From Amycolatopsis nigrescens CSC17Ta-90 (GTDB lineage Bacteria; Actinomycetota; Actinomycetes; Mycobacteriales; Pseudonocardiaceae): a stretch of DNA of 64,000 nucleotides. Location: contig NZ_ARVW01000001.1 of the NCBI RefSeq assembly GCF_000384315.1, positions 3,109,746 through 3,173,745 on the forward strand, given 5' to 3'. The translations under genes and the position numbers were made by a program. The notes under the pieces are model-generated. The model worked only from the letters and a program-made list of their open reading frames with translations, did no database searches and was not told the DNA's origin. Positions 23,757 to 33,055 of the stretch are shown here, one piece after another (position 1 is the stretch's first letter; the number at the start of each line of letters is the position of its first letter).

Positions 23757-25286
23757 GTGAGCCGGTTCTACCGTGGCGCCATGCCGACCCTCGAGGTGCG
23801 GGATCTCGCCACCGCCGCGCATGTGGCGTGGAAGGCGGGCCAGGGCGAGCTGGCGCGGGAGCTGATCGCGCAGGCGGTCCTGGCCGGCGACGAGCGGGCC
23901 GCGCGGCCGGCGCTGACCCGGCTGCGCGGGCTGGTCGAGCTCTACAGCGGGGACCAGGGCGCGGCCTGGGAGAACCTGCGGCTGGCGGCGGGCGCGCTCG
24001 GCGGAACCGAGCCGCGGCAGGCGGCCGGGCTGCTGTTCATGGCCGCGGACGCCGCCCACCACCGGGATCGGCCGGACGACGCGGCCGCCTGCCTGCGGCA
24101 GGTGCGCGAACTGGACTGCGGGCCGGAGTACCACCGGTTCGCCGGCTGGATGGCGGCGTCGATGGCCGACGAACTCGACGATCCGGCCGCCGAACCGTGG
24201 CACATCCTGGATTCCGGCCCACCGGAGCTGACCGAGCAGAGCGCGCATCGCTGGGTCCTGCCGCTGGCGATCAGCCGGTTCGGACCGTACCCGAGGACCG
24301 CCGCCGCGTTCGGCGTGACGGCCTGCGAACGCTTGCACGCCAACGGAATGCTCGCGATGCACGCGGTGGCGCTTGGCTGGCTGGCGGAGCTGGAGCTCCG
24401 GCTCGGGCGGTGGCGGGACGCGCGGGCGCACGCCGGTGAATCGCTGCGGTTCGCCACCGACACCGGGCAGCACGCCACCGCGACCGACGCGCGGGCCGTG
24501 CTGGCCCAGCTCGCCGCGCGCACCGGCGACCAGGCCGGCTGCCGCGAACACGCGGACCAGGCGTTGCGTGTCGCGGCGGTGTCGCACAACAAGCTGGCCG
24601 CGGCCCGCGCGAACTGGGCGCTCGGCGTGTCCCACCTGGCGCGCGGGGAGTACGCCGCCGCGGTGGAACGGCTGGCAAGGCCGGGGCACCGGCAGGTGGC
24701 CGGGCACGCGGTGGCCGACCTGGTCGAGGCGCTGGTGCGGGGCGGCGATCCGGGCACCGCGCGGGAGGTCACCGAGGACTTCCGGCGCACGATCACCCCG
24801 GCGAAACCACGGCTGGCGACCGCGCTGCTGCACCGCTGTCAGGCACTGCTGCCCGACGAACCAGCCGAACGGCACTTCCGGCTCTCACTGTCCACTTCGG
24901 ACGCCGACCTGCGGCCGTTCGAGCAGGCCCGCACGGCTTTGCTCTACGGACAATGGCTCCGCCGGGAACGCCGGGTCAACGACGCCAAGGCCCAGCTGCT
25001 GGACGCACTCGAAGTGTTCGACGGCCTCGGTGCCACGGACTGGGCTGCGGCCGCCCTCGTCGAACTGCGGGCGACCGGCGCCAGGAGCTCGTCGTCCGCG
25101 GCGGCGAACCTGACCGCGCAGGAGCACCGGGTCGCCGCGCTGGCCGCGGCCGGGCTGTCCAACCGGGAGATCGGCGCGCGGCTGTTCCTCAGCCCGCGCA
25201 CCGTCGGCTACCACCTCTACAAGATCTTCCCCAAGCTCGGCATCGCGACCCGCGCCCAACTCCGCGACCTCGCCCTGGACAAATAG
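23757..25286 (+). CDS. LuxR-type regulator with helical repeat region but no ATPase domain
   Basis: 509 residues. The C-terminal 65 residues are a LuxR/FixJ helix-turn-helix (LTAQEHRVAALAAAGLSNRE, then LFLSPRTVGYHLYKIFPKLG). The preceding 430 residues are TPR-like helices resembling the C-terminal half of LAL/MalT regulators. The N-terminal AAA/Walker A part of such regulators is absent. The GTG at 23757 has AAGGGG seven bases upstream; ATG 23781 is the alternative. It lies 11 bp after the dehydrogenase gene, so it may regulate that operon. It ends ...GACAAATAG inside a palindrome. Confidence 0.82.
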   Translation: MSRFYRGAMPTLEVRDLATAAHVAWKAGQGELARELIAQAVLAGDERAARPALTRLRGLVELYSGDQGAAWENLRLAAGALGGTEPRQAAGLLFMAADAAHHRDRPDDAAACLRQVRELDCGPEYHRFAGWMAASMADELDDPAAEPWHILDSGPPELTEQSAHRWVLPLAISRFGPYPRTAAAFGVTACERLHANGMLAMHAVALGWLAELELRLGRWRDARAHAGESLRFATDTGQHATATDARAVLAQLAARTGDQAGCREHADQALRVAAVSHNKLAAARANWALGVSHLARGEYAAAVERLARPGHRQVAGHAVADLVEALVRGGDPGTAREVTEDFRRTITPAKPRLATALLHRCQALLPDEPAERHFRLSLSTSDADLRPFEQARTALLYGQWLRRERRVNDAKAQLLDALEVFDGLGATDWAAAALVELRATGARSSSSAAANLTAQEHRVAALAAAGLSNREIGARLFLSPRTVGYHLYKIFPKLGIATRAQLRDLALDK

Positions 25287-25290
25287 CCGA

Positions 25291-25297
<7 letters not shown>
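25280..25297. terminator. Perfect CAAATAG-N4-CTATTTG palindrome holding both stop codons
   Basis: Arms 25280-25286 and 25291-25297. TAG at 25284-25286 ends the LuxR-type gene, and the mirrored TAG (25291-25293, minus strand) ends the iron ABC ATPase gene. It is the same family as 3120-3185. Confidence 0.65.
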
Positions 25298-26096
<799 letters not shown>

Positions 26097-26100
<4 letters not shown>

Positions 26101-27173
26101 GCCCGCTCCTTCCGGCGGCTGCGGACAAAGAGGAAGATCAGGTATGGCGCGCCGAGCACCGCGGTGAGCACCCCGACCGGCAGCCCGCCGGCGCCCGGCG
26201 CGAGCCGGACCGCGAAGTCCGCGCAAACCGTCAGCAGCGCGCCCAGCACCATGGACCCGACCAGCGGCGGCTGCGCGGTCCTGGCCAGTCGCAGCGCGAT
26301 CTGCGGGGCGGCCAGCGCGACGAAGGTGATCGGCCCGGCACCGGCGGTGGCCACCGCGGCCAGCCCGGCGGCGAGCAGCAGCAGCGTCCCGCGCGCGGCG
26401 TCCACCCTGATGCCGAGGCCCCGCGCGGTCTCGTCGCCGAACTGCAGGCCGCCGATGGTCCGGCCGCAGACCAGGGTCAGCGGCACCAGCACGACCAGCG
26501 CCAGCAGGACAGGGCCGACCGACTCCCAGCCCACGTCGCTGAGGTTGCCGACGATCCAGGTGGTTGCCCTGGTCGCGTCGTCCACGTCGCCGACGGTGAG
26601 CAGCCAGTACACGACGTTGTAGCCGACCGCGGACAGGCCGATGCCGACCAGCACCATCCGGTAGCCGTCGATCCCGCGGCGCCAGGACAGCGCGTAGAGC
26701 AGCAGCCCGGCGATCAGCCCGCCGGCCAGCGCGGCCAGCGGCACCCCGATCGTGCTCAGCAGGCCGGAGACCTGACCGGCGTTGCCGCCGATGGTGATCA
26801 TGGTGACCGCGCCGACCCCGGCACCCCAGGTGACGCCGAGGATGTCCGGGCTGGCCAGCGGGTTGCGGGCGATGGACTGGAAGATCGCGCCGGACAGGCC
26901 GAAGGCCGCGCCGACCAGGATGCCGGTCAGCGTGCGGGGCAGCCGGAGGTCGAAGATGATGCCGCGGGTGCGCCGGTCGCCACCGCCGAACAGGGCCTCC
27001 AGCACCTGCGGCACGTCGAGCTGCGCGCTGCCCTTGCCGATGTTCAGCGCGGCGACCAGCACCAGCAGCACCGCCGCGATGGCCGGTACCGCGAGCACCC
27101 TCGGCCGGAACGTCCAGGCGAACGGCCCCACCGTCCACACCCGGCGACCTGGCACCGAACTCTTCGTTTTCAC
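26097..27173 (-). CDS. Siderophore ABC permease, FecCD family (second)
   Basis: 358 residues with about 9-10 transmembrane segments. ARNPLASPDILGVTWGAGVGA (split by one residue from the motif core) and GPITFVALAAPQIALRLAR are the FecCD hallmarks. GTG start at 27173 and a GTGA overlap at each end show translational coupling within the three-gene transporter operon. It pairs with the permease at 27170-28198 to form the channel. Confidence 0.92.
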
Positions 27174-28198
27174 AGGCGCGTTAACCCTTTCCGCCGCACC
27201 AGGAACACGAACACCGGCGCGCCGACGACCGCGAGCATGATGCCGACCTCCAGGTTGTCCCCGGACAGCACCCGGCCGAGCACGTCCGCGGACAGCAGCA
27301 GCAACGCGCCGAGCAGCGCCGAGCAGGGCACCAGCCAGCGGTAGTCCGGCCCGGTGATCGCCCTGGCCAGGTGCGGCACGATCAGGCCGAGGAACGCGAT
27401 CGGCCCGCAGGCCGCGACCGCGGCGCCGGTGAGCAGGGTGATCGCGACGATGCCGAGCGCCCTGGTCCGGCGCACGTGCTGGCCGAGCGAGGTGGCCACG
27501 TCCTCGCCGAGGGACAGCGTGTTCAGCCCCGGCGTGTTGATCATCGCGAGCAGCAGCCCCACCAGCAGGAACGGCAGGATCTGGCCGGTCACCGAGTAAT
27601 CGCGGCCGGCGATCGAGCCGACGTGCCAGAACCGGTAGGTCTCCATGCCCTGCTCGTTGGACAGCACGATGGCCGCGATGACGCCGTTGAGCAGCGCGCT
27701 GACCGCGGCACCGGCGAGCGCGAGGGTGACCGGGGTGGCGCCGCGGCCGCCGACCCCGCCGAGCGCGAACACCACCAGGCTGCCGAGCAGCGCGCCGGCG
27801 AAGGCGAACCAGATGAAGCCGTACAGGCTCTGCACCCCGAGCACGACCACGGACAGCACCACCGCGAAGGCCGCGCCCTGGCTGATGCCGAGCAGCCCGG
27901 GGTCGGCCAGCGGGTTGCGGGTGTGCCCCTGCATCATCGCCCCTGCGGCGCCGAGCGCCAGCCCGGCGAGCGCGCCGAGCAGGGTGCGGGGCAGCCGCAG
28001 CGAACGGATGATCAGGTGCTCCTCGGCGCCGGTCGGGCTGGTCAGCGCGTCCAAGACGACGCCGAGCGGAATGGCCCTGGTGCCCAGCGCGATGCTCGCG
28101 ACGCAGACCACCAGCAGCGCCAGCACCAGCAAGCCGAGGGTGGCGGGCCGCCGGCCGCGACGCCGGGTCGCGGGACGCACACCGACGGTTGCGGTCAA
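27170..28198 (-). CDS. Siderophore ABC permease, FecCD family (first)
   Basis: 342 residues with multiple transmembrane segments. GHTRNPLADPGLLGISQGA and GPIAFLGLIVPHLARAI are FecCD motifs; the latter is the ATPase-coupling loop. It starts at TTG 28198 behind GGAGCG. It is the first gene of the transporter operon, divergent from the binding-protein gene, with an iron box in the 98-bp gap. Confidence 0.92.
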   Translation of the reverse strand: MTATVGVRPATRRRGRRPATLGLLVLALLVVCVASIALGTRAIPLGVVLDALTSPTGAEEHLIIRSLRLPRTLLGALAGLALGAAGAMMQGHTRNPLADPGLLGISQGAAFAVVLSVVVLGVQSLYGFIWFAFAGALLGSLVVFALGGVGGRGATPVTLALAGAAVSALLNGVIAAIVLSNEQGMETYRFWHVGSIAGRDYSVTGQILPFLLVGLLLAMINTPGLNTLSLGEDVATSLGQHVRRTRALGIVAITLLTGAAVAACGPIAFLGLIVPHLARAITGPDYRWLVPCSALLGALLLLSADVLGRVLSGDNLEVGIMLAVVGAPVFVFLVRRKGLTRL

Positions 28199-28262
28199 CG
28201 CTTCGCTCCTGTCGGCTCTATTACTCAGGCTTTAACTACGGCGCGCGCCATCCTAGGCTCCG

Positions 28263-28281
28263 TTAGGCAAGGCTAACCGCA
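28263..28281. promoter_or_regulatory. IdeR/DmdR-type iron box
   Basis: TTAGGCAAGGCTAACCGCA matches the TTAGGTTAGGCTAACCTAA consensus at 15 of 19 positions. It lies between the divergent permease operon and the binding-protein gene, 16 bp before the latter. It predicts iron-dependent repression of both. Confidence 0.75.
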
Positions 28282-28296
28282 CAGTTGGGATAAATC

Positions 28297-29307
28297 GTGA
28301 CCAGTCTGACCCGCCCCCGCCGATCGCGGATCGCCGGCCGATTCACCGCCCTGTCCGCCGCACTCTGCGTGACCGTCACCGGCTGCGCTGGCGGCGACGA
28401 GCAGGGCGCCGGCGGCGACCAGGCCGCGGCACCGGGCGGGTTCCCCCGCACGGTGCAGCACGCGATGGGTGAGACCACCATCGAGAAGCAGCCGCAGACG
28501 GTGGCCGCGCTGGACGCCAGCTACATCGGCGCGGCGCTCTCGCTGGAGACGAAGCTGGTGGCGTACACCAAATACCGGTCACAGGAAAACCTGCCCGACT
28601 ACCTCGGCGACGACCGGAAGTACGGCGACGGCGCCAGGATGATCGGCGACCTGGAGAGCCCGGACATCGAGCAGCTCTACGACATCAAGCCCGATCTGAT
28701 CGTGTCCGCCAAGATCCGGCACGAAAAGATCTACAACGAGCTCGGCAACGTGGCACCGACGGTGTTCAGCCAGACCACCGGCGCCACCTGGAAGGAGAAC
28801 ATCCGCATGCTCGCCAAGGCGCTCGGCAAGGAGCAGCTGGGCGAGCAGAAGATCGGCGCGTTCGAGCAGCGGGCGAAGCGGCTCGGCGACTCGATCCGGG
28901 CGAAGCTGGGCCGCAACCCGTCGATCACCCTGGCCAGGTTCACCGAGGGTGAGCCGACCGTGCGCCTGTACAGCAGCGCGTCCTTCCCCGGCATCGTGCT
29001 GGCCGACACCGGGCTCAAGCGGCCGGACGGGCAGCCGGACAAGCAGGACAAGATCAGCGTGGACATCAGCCAGGAGGACATCCCCAAGCTGGACGCCGAC
29101 CAGATCTTCACCGCCACCTACTCCGACCCGAGCAAGGACGCGGTGAACCCGAAGGACCAGTTCAAGTCGAACCCGCTGTGGGGCACGCTCAAGGGCAAGA
29201 TCAGCGAGGTGGACGATCTGACCTGGCTGACCTCGGTCAGCCTGCAGGGCGCGCACCACATCCTGGACGACCTGGCCACCCAGTTCGAGGTCGACCCCGC
29301 CCGCTAA
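28297..29307 (+). CDS. Siderophore-binding lipoprotein (FepB/FecB type)
   Basis: 336 residues. The signal peptide ends in a TVTGC lipobox (Cys30). The type III periplasmic-binding-protein fold follows, with two lobes and a long helix; motifs include VAALDASYIGAALSL and IEQLYDIKPDLIV. It is anchored outside the membrane and should deliver ferric siderophore to the divergent permeases. GTG start, with the iron box just upstream. A long hairpin follows its stop. Confidence 0.92.
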   Translation: MTSLTRPRRSRIAGRFTALSAALCVTVTGCAGGDEQGAGGDQAAAPGGFPRTVQHAMGETTIEKQPQTVAALDASYIGAALSLETKLVAYTKYRSQENLPDYLGDDRKYGDGARMIGDLESPDIEQLYDIKPDLIVSAKIRHEKIYNELGNVAPTVFSQTTGATWKENIRMLAKALGKEQLGEQKIGAFEQRAKRLGDSIRAKLGRNPSITLARFTEGEPTVRLYSSASFPGIVLADTGLKRPDGQPDKQDKISVDISQEDIPKLDADQIFTATYSDPSKDAVNPKDQFKSNPLWGTLKGKISEVDDLTWLTSVSLQGAHHILDDLATQFEVDPAR

Positions 29308-29312
29308 CCACG

Positions 29313-29356
29313 TCGTGAGTGAAAAACGTTGCTCCGGCAACGTTTTTCACTCACGA
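29313..29356. terminator. Long perfect inverted repeat (CGTGAGTGAAAA family)
   Basis: 20-bp perfect arms (29313-29332 and 29337-29356) with a 4-base loop, between convergent genes. The right arm contains the TGA stop of the TetR gene (29351-29353). It is homologous to 33684-33729. Confidence 0.75.
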
Positions 29357-29917
29357 GGTCGGCCGGAGCCCGTCGGTGAGAATGCGGCCGAGGTGGCGTC
29401 CAGGGGCGGAGCCGCGTTCCATCGCCAGGTAGCCGGCCAGCAGCGCGCGCACGTCCGCGACCTCGATGTCCGCGCGGACCGCGCCGGCCCGCTGGGCTCT
29501 GGTCAACAGCTCGCCGAAGGCCGCGCGGAAATCGTTGTCCACGCCCTGCTCGGCCTTGAAGCCGAGGCCGGTGCTGGCCTCCAGCGCGTCGCAGAGCGCC
29601 TTGTTGAGGGTGGCCTGCTCGGCGACCACGGCGAAGAACTCGAAGAACGCCGGCCCAGGGTCGCCCTGCTCGGCGAGCTTGGCCCTGGCCTGCTGCGCGA
29701 GCTGCTCGATCCGCTCCAGCACGACCGCCTCGAACAGCGCTTCCTTGCTGGGGAAGTGCCGGTACACCGTGCCGGCGCCGACCCCGGCCCGGCGGGCGAT
29801 CTCGTCCAGCGGCACTGTCGTACCGGACGCGGCGAAGGCGGCTTCGGCCGCGGCCAGCACCCTGGCGCGATTGCGCCGGGCGTCCGCGCGAAGGGCGGGT
29901 TTCTCGACCGAGTTCAT
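29351..29917 (-). CDS. TetR-family regulator
   Basis: 188 residues. The N-terminal helix-turn-helix (about 12-58) reads RARVLAAAEAAFAASG...VPLDEIARRAGVGAGTVYRHF, shown in parts, and a C-terminal ligand-binding helical domain follows. ATG 29917 is chosen over 29974 because the upstream residues do not fit the family and would overlap the preceding gene. It lies 10 bp after the DUF457-type gene. It ends in TSR-free PTS*, its stop lying in the hairpin. Confidence 0.88.
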   Translation of the reverse strand: MNSVEKPALRADARRNRARVLAAAEAAFAASGTTVPLDEIARRAGVGAGTVYRHFPSKEALFEAVVLERIEQLAQQARAKLAEQGDPGPAFFEFFAVVAEQATLNKALCDALEASTGLGFKAEQGVDNDFRAAFGELLTRAQRAGAVRADIEVADVRALLAGYLAMERGSAPGRHLGRILTDGLRPTS

Positions 29918-29927
29918 CAGCGCAAGT

Positions 29928-30710
29928 CTAATGGCCCGCTTCCACCACCGGTCGCGTGAAGAGCTGTTCGGCAAGGTCGGTCACCAGTGGCCAGACGCCG
30001 GGTAGCAGCAGGATCGCGGCGATCGTGAAGGCGGGGAAGATGAGCAGGTTTTCCACCCGTTTGCCGGTGCGGAACCGCAGCCAGCGCGGTGGCCGCAGCT
30101 CGTACCAGGTTTCGCCGGCGATCGGGAGCGGGAACAGGAACGGGCAGCCGGACTCGGTCAGCGCGTCGCCGAGGCAGTGCACCAGGCAGCCGGCCCCGAC
30201 CGCGATGCCCAGGTAGCCGGTGAGCTGTTCGAGTTCGACGTTGGCCGCGCCCACGGTGAAGGTCCACCAGATCACCGCACCGCCGGCCACCGGGAGCAGC
30301 CAGTCACCGAGGGCGTCCTCGGCGAGCAGTACCCCGATCAGCACCACCGCGGCCACCGCCCACCAGCCGCCCGCGTTGGTGGCGAAGGTGGTCAGCGCGC
30401 CGAGCCCGGCGGCGAACAGCACGGTGTGCGACAGGTGCCGGTGGGTGCCCTTGCCGCGTTCGTCGCGCGGACCCTTGGTCAGTGCGTACAGCCCGGCGGA
30501 GGCCTTGCGGAGCAGCCAGGAGATGCCGCCGGTGACCGGCCCGAGCAGCTTCGACGCTCGGGCGCCGGGGTGGTCGAGGTCGGGCAGCAGCGCGAATCCG
30601 GCGGTGGTCGCGGCGAAGGCGACCGCCTGGTGCACGGAACCGGCGCCCACCGCGGGCGCCAGCGCGAGTCCCGCGCACCAGCCGGTCAATGCGTGCGTAC
30701 GCCCCATCAT
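29928..30710 (-). CDS. YdjM/DUF457-type membrane metal-dependent hydrolase
   Basis: 260 residues with about 5-6 transmembrane segments. Putative metal ligands: His in MMGRTHALTG, LPDLDHP, GTHRHLSHT and LVHCLGDALT. The family is annotated as membrane-bound metal-dependent hydrolases, some induced by DNA damage. ATG 30710 is preferred over the long upstream ORF because GAGGAGG precedes it by about 11 bases. It is transcribed with the TetR gene. Confidence 0.82.
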   Translation of the reverse strand: MMGRTHALTGWCAGLALAPAVGAGSVHQAVAFAATTAGFALLPDLDHPGARASKLLGPVTGGISWLLRKASAGLYALTKGPRDERGKGTHRHLSHTVLFAAGLGALTTFATNAGGWWAVAAVVLIGVLLAEDALGDWLLPVAGGAVIWWTFTVGAANVELEQLTGYLGIAVGAGCLVHCLGDALTESGCPFLFPLPIAGETWYELRPPRWLRFRTGKRVENLLIFPAFTIAAILLLPGVWPLVTDLAEQLFTRPVVEAGH

Positions 30711-30810
30711 GGGTTGCTGATCCTCCTCGTCCGAGTGAACTCCCATCCTGGCAACATGATCGGCGCCGGGGGCGCGCGACAGGCCGGATTCAGTGCAGGG
30801 AAAGGGAAAC

Positions 30811-31200
30811 ATGACCGCGAGTGACGAGCTTTTCGAGTTCTGGAGCGAATGGCATCTGAGCACCCTGACCACCCTGCGGCCGGGCGGGTCGCCGCATGTG
30901 GTGCCGGTCGGGGTCACCGTCGACGAGGAGTTCGGCGTGGCGCGGGTGATCTGCTCGCGGGGCAGCGTCAAGGCGCGCAACGTGCGTGCCGCGGGTGAAC
31001 CGGGCGCGCCGGTCGCGGTGAGCCAGGTAGATCGCGGCCGGTGGTCGACCCTGGAGGGCACCGCGGTGCTGCGCGAGGACGAGGAGTCCGTGCGGGACGC
31101 GGAGAACCGCTACGCCAAGCGGTACGGCCGTCAGCCCCGCCCGAACCCGGAACGCGTCGTGATCGAGATCTCGCTGCACCGCCGCCTCGGCATGAGCTGA
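30811..31200 (+). CDS. PPOX-class (F420/flavin-dependent) oxidoreductase, Rv1155-like
   Basis: 129 residues forming a split-barrel flavin/F420-binding fold: LSTLTTLRPGGSPHVVPVGV at the start, then a loop with GSVKARNVRAAGEP. Such proteins reduce substrates with F420H2 or FMN. The ATG at 30811 is preceded by AGGGAAAGGG; the upstream GTG 30793 is rejected. It is divergent from the DUF457-type gene and precedes the sigma/Ada operon. Confidence 0.85.
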   Translation: MTASDELFEFWSEWHLSTLTTLRPGGSPHVVPVGVTVDEEFGVARVICSRGSVKARNVRAAGEPGAPVAVSQVDRGRWSTLEGTAVLREDEESVRDAENRYAKRYGRQPRPNPERVVIEISLHRRLGMS

Positions 31201-31236
31201 CCGCAACCGGTCGGGGTGACGTGGTGTTCTAGGGGT

Positions 31237-31848
31237 ATGACCGACGACCAAGCGACAGAGGCTGCCCAGGCGGCACGGGCGGCACTGTGCGCGGGCCTGG
31301 CCGAGGACCTCGACCAGGGCTTTGCCGAGCTGGTGCGGGCCTACGAGCGGGTCGTCTATTCGGTCGCGCTGCGCGTGAGCGGACGTCCCGCCGAGGCCGA
31401 GGACCTGGCCGCGGAGGCTTTTCTGCGCGCCTACCGGGCGCTGCGCGGCTACCGGCGCGACCGGATCATGGCCCTGCAGCCGCGCTCCTGGCTGCTCACC
31501 ATCCTGCTGAACACCTGGCGCAACACGGTCCGCACGGCGAGCAGGCGGCCGAGCCAGGTGCCGCTGGACGAACTGGCCGAGCCGGCGCAGCCCGGCCCCG
31601 GGGTCGAGGACCTGGCCGAGTCCATGGAGAGCCGCCGTGAGCTGGGCGCGCTGGTCGCCCAGCTGCCCGAAGCGCAGCGGATCGCGGTGGTGCTGCGCCA
31701 TGTCGAAGGGCTGCCGACCAGCGAGGTCGCGGCCGTTCTACGGTGTCCGGAAGGCACCGCGAAATCCCATATTTCCCGCGGTTTGCGCCGGCTGCGCACG
31801 CTCTACGCGGCCGGAGAGCCGCTCTGCACCGGGAGGGAGCAGCGATGA
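31237..31848 (+). CDS. ECF-type sigma factor of the alkylation-repair operon
   Basis: 203 residues. Region 2 (about 30-105: SVALRVSGRPAEAEDLAAEA and SWLLTILLNTWRN) and region 4 (about 140-195: LPEAQRIAVVLRHVEGLPTSE plus EGTAKSHISRGLRRLR) are clear. Its stop overlaps the ATG of the Ada-like gene (ATGA), so the sigma factor is co-made with alkylation-repair proteins. ATG 31237 is chosen over 31216. It probably drives this operon. No anti-sigma gene is adjacent, so the repair proteins may provide the signal. Confidence 0.88.
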   Translation: MTDDQATEAAQAARAALCAGLAEDLDQGFAELVRAYERVVYSVALRVSGRPAEAEDLAAEAFLRAYRALRGYRRDRIMALQPRSWLLTILLNTWRNTVRTASRRPSQVPLDELAEPAQPGPGVEDLAESMESRRELGALVAQLPEAQRIAVVLRHVEGLPTSEVAAVLRCPEGTAKSHISRGLRRLRTLYAAGEPLCTGREQR

Positions 31849-32609
31849 CCACCCCAGATCCGCTGTTCGACCAGCTCAGTGAACTTTCTTCCGCCGCACC
31901 GCCGAGGAGCCTGCTCGGGTTGGTGTTCGGCCAGTGGACGCTGGTCGACGGCCCGGCCGGCGAGCTGTACGTCGCGTTCACCGACCAGGGCATCAGCTAC
32001 CTGCGCACCGCGGACTCGGTGCCGGACGAGGCCGGGTTCGCCGAGGCCTACCGCGAGCGGTTCGGCAAGCCGCTGCGCCACGCCGACCGGCCGCCGGCCG
32101 GGCTGCTGCGCGCGATCCGCGACGGCAACGCGCGGTCGCTGCGGTTCGATCTGCGCGGGCTCAGCGAATTCGAGCGGGACGTGCTCGCCGCCACCCGGCG
32201 CATCCCGACCGGCCAGACCCGCCCGTACGGCTGGATCGCCCGCGAGATCGGCAGGCCGGGCGCGGTGCGCGCGGTCGGCTCGGCGCTGGGCCGCAACCCG
32301 GTGCCGGTGCTCATTCCGTGCCACCGGGTGACCAGGTCCGACGGCACGCTCGGCGAGTACGTCTTCGGCGCGGCCACCAAGGAGCGGCTGCTGCGGGCCG
32401 AGCACACCAACCTGGACGAGGTGCACGCGCTGGCCGGGAAGAAGGTGCACTACCTCGGCAGCGCCACCACCGGCATCGTCTGCTTCCCGACCTGCCACAA
32501 CGCACGGCGGATCAGCGAGCCGCACCGGCGCGGGTTCGGCAGCGTCAAGGCCGCCGAACGGGCCGGTTACCGGCCGTGCCGGGCCTGCCGCCCGGGGGTG
32601 CCCGCGTGA
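31845..32609 (+). CDS. Permuted Ada-like protein: O6-methylguanine methyltransferase plus Ada zinc domain
   Basis: 254 residues. The first 185 form an O6-alkylguanine-DNA alkyltransferase domain with the PCHR acceptor Cys159 (VLIPCHRV). The C-terminal 60 residues are an Ada-type zinc domain: TTGIVCFPTC with Cys213/Cys217, and RPCRACRP with Cys245/Cys248. By homology to E. coli Ada, Cys213 would be the methylphosphotriester acceptor (Cys38). In E. coli Ada the zinc domain and an AraC helix-turn-helix come first; here the order is reversed and the helix-turn-helix is missing. It is coupled to the sigma factor and to the next gene (GTGA). Confidence 0.88.
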   Translation: MTTPDPLFDQLSELSSAAPPRSLLGLVFGQWTLVDGPAGELYVAFTDQGISYLRTADSVPDEAGFAEAYRERFGKPLRHADRPPAGLLRAIRDGNARSLRFDLRGLSEFERDVLAATRRIPTGQTRPYGWIAREIGRPGAVRAVGSALGRNPVPVLIPCHRVTRSDGTLGEYVFGAATKERLLRAEHTNLDEVHALAGKKVHYLGSATTGIVCFPTCHNARRISEPHRRGFGSVKAAERAGYRPCRACRPGVPA

Positions 32610-33055
32610 ACGTCGAACTGGAAACCGTGCTGCGGCTGGCCCGCGCGCACCGGGCGGTGCTGGTCAACCTCGGCCACGGCCGGGACGGGGCGTCGTTGGC
32701 GCGGGCCGAACTGTTCGCCGAGGCATGGCTGAAGGCCGGCGGTGAGCTCGGCTCGGTGGTGTCCTGGCCCGCCGTCGCGGCCTCCTGGCTGCGGCCCGCG
32801 TGCCGGCTGGCCTCCGGTGCACCGGATGTCTGGGTGATCGCCGACGAGCCCGCCGGCTGGGCCGGTTTCGGCAGGCGGCTGGCCGCGGACGGCCGCTGGC
32901 GCGCGCGGCGGACGGTCTGCTTCGCCGGGCTCGGCGACCCCGTGCTGCCGAAGCTGGCCGGCCGTCCGGCGACCGAAGGACTGTCCGGCACCACGGCCAC
33001 CGGCGAGCCGTGGACCTTCACCGACGCGCAACTGGAGCGGGCGTGGATGCGCTGA
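32606..33055 (+). CDS. Unknown protein in alkylation-repair operon
   Basis: 149 residues, alpha/beta in pattern: AVLVNLGHGRDGASLARAEL, then PDVWVIADEPAGWAGFGRRL and RTVCFAGLGDP suggest Rossmann-like strands and turns. I recognise no family. GTG start within the Ada-like stop (GTGA), and its end overlaps the AlkB start, so it is made with sigma factor, Ada and AlkB. A role in sensing or repairing alkylation damage is inferred from context only. Confidence 0.7.
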   Translation: MNVELETVLRLARAHRAVLVNLGHGRDGASLARAELFAEAWLKAGGELGSVVSWPAVAASWLRPACRLASGAPDVWVIADEPAGWAGFGRRLAADGRWRARRTVCFAGLGDPVLPKLAGRPATEGLSGTTATGEPWTFTDAQLERAWMR

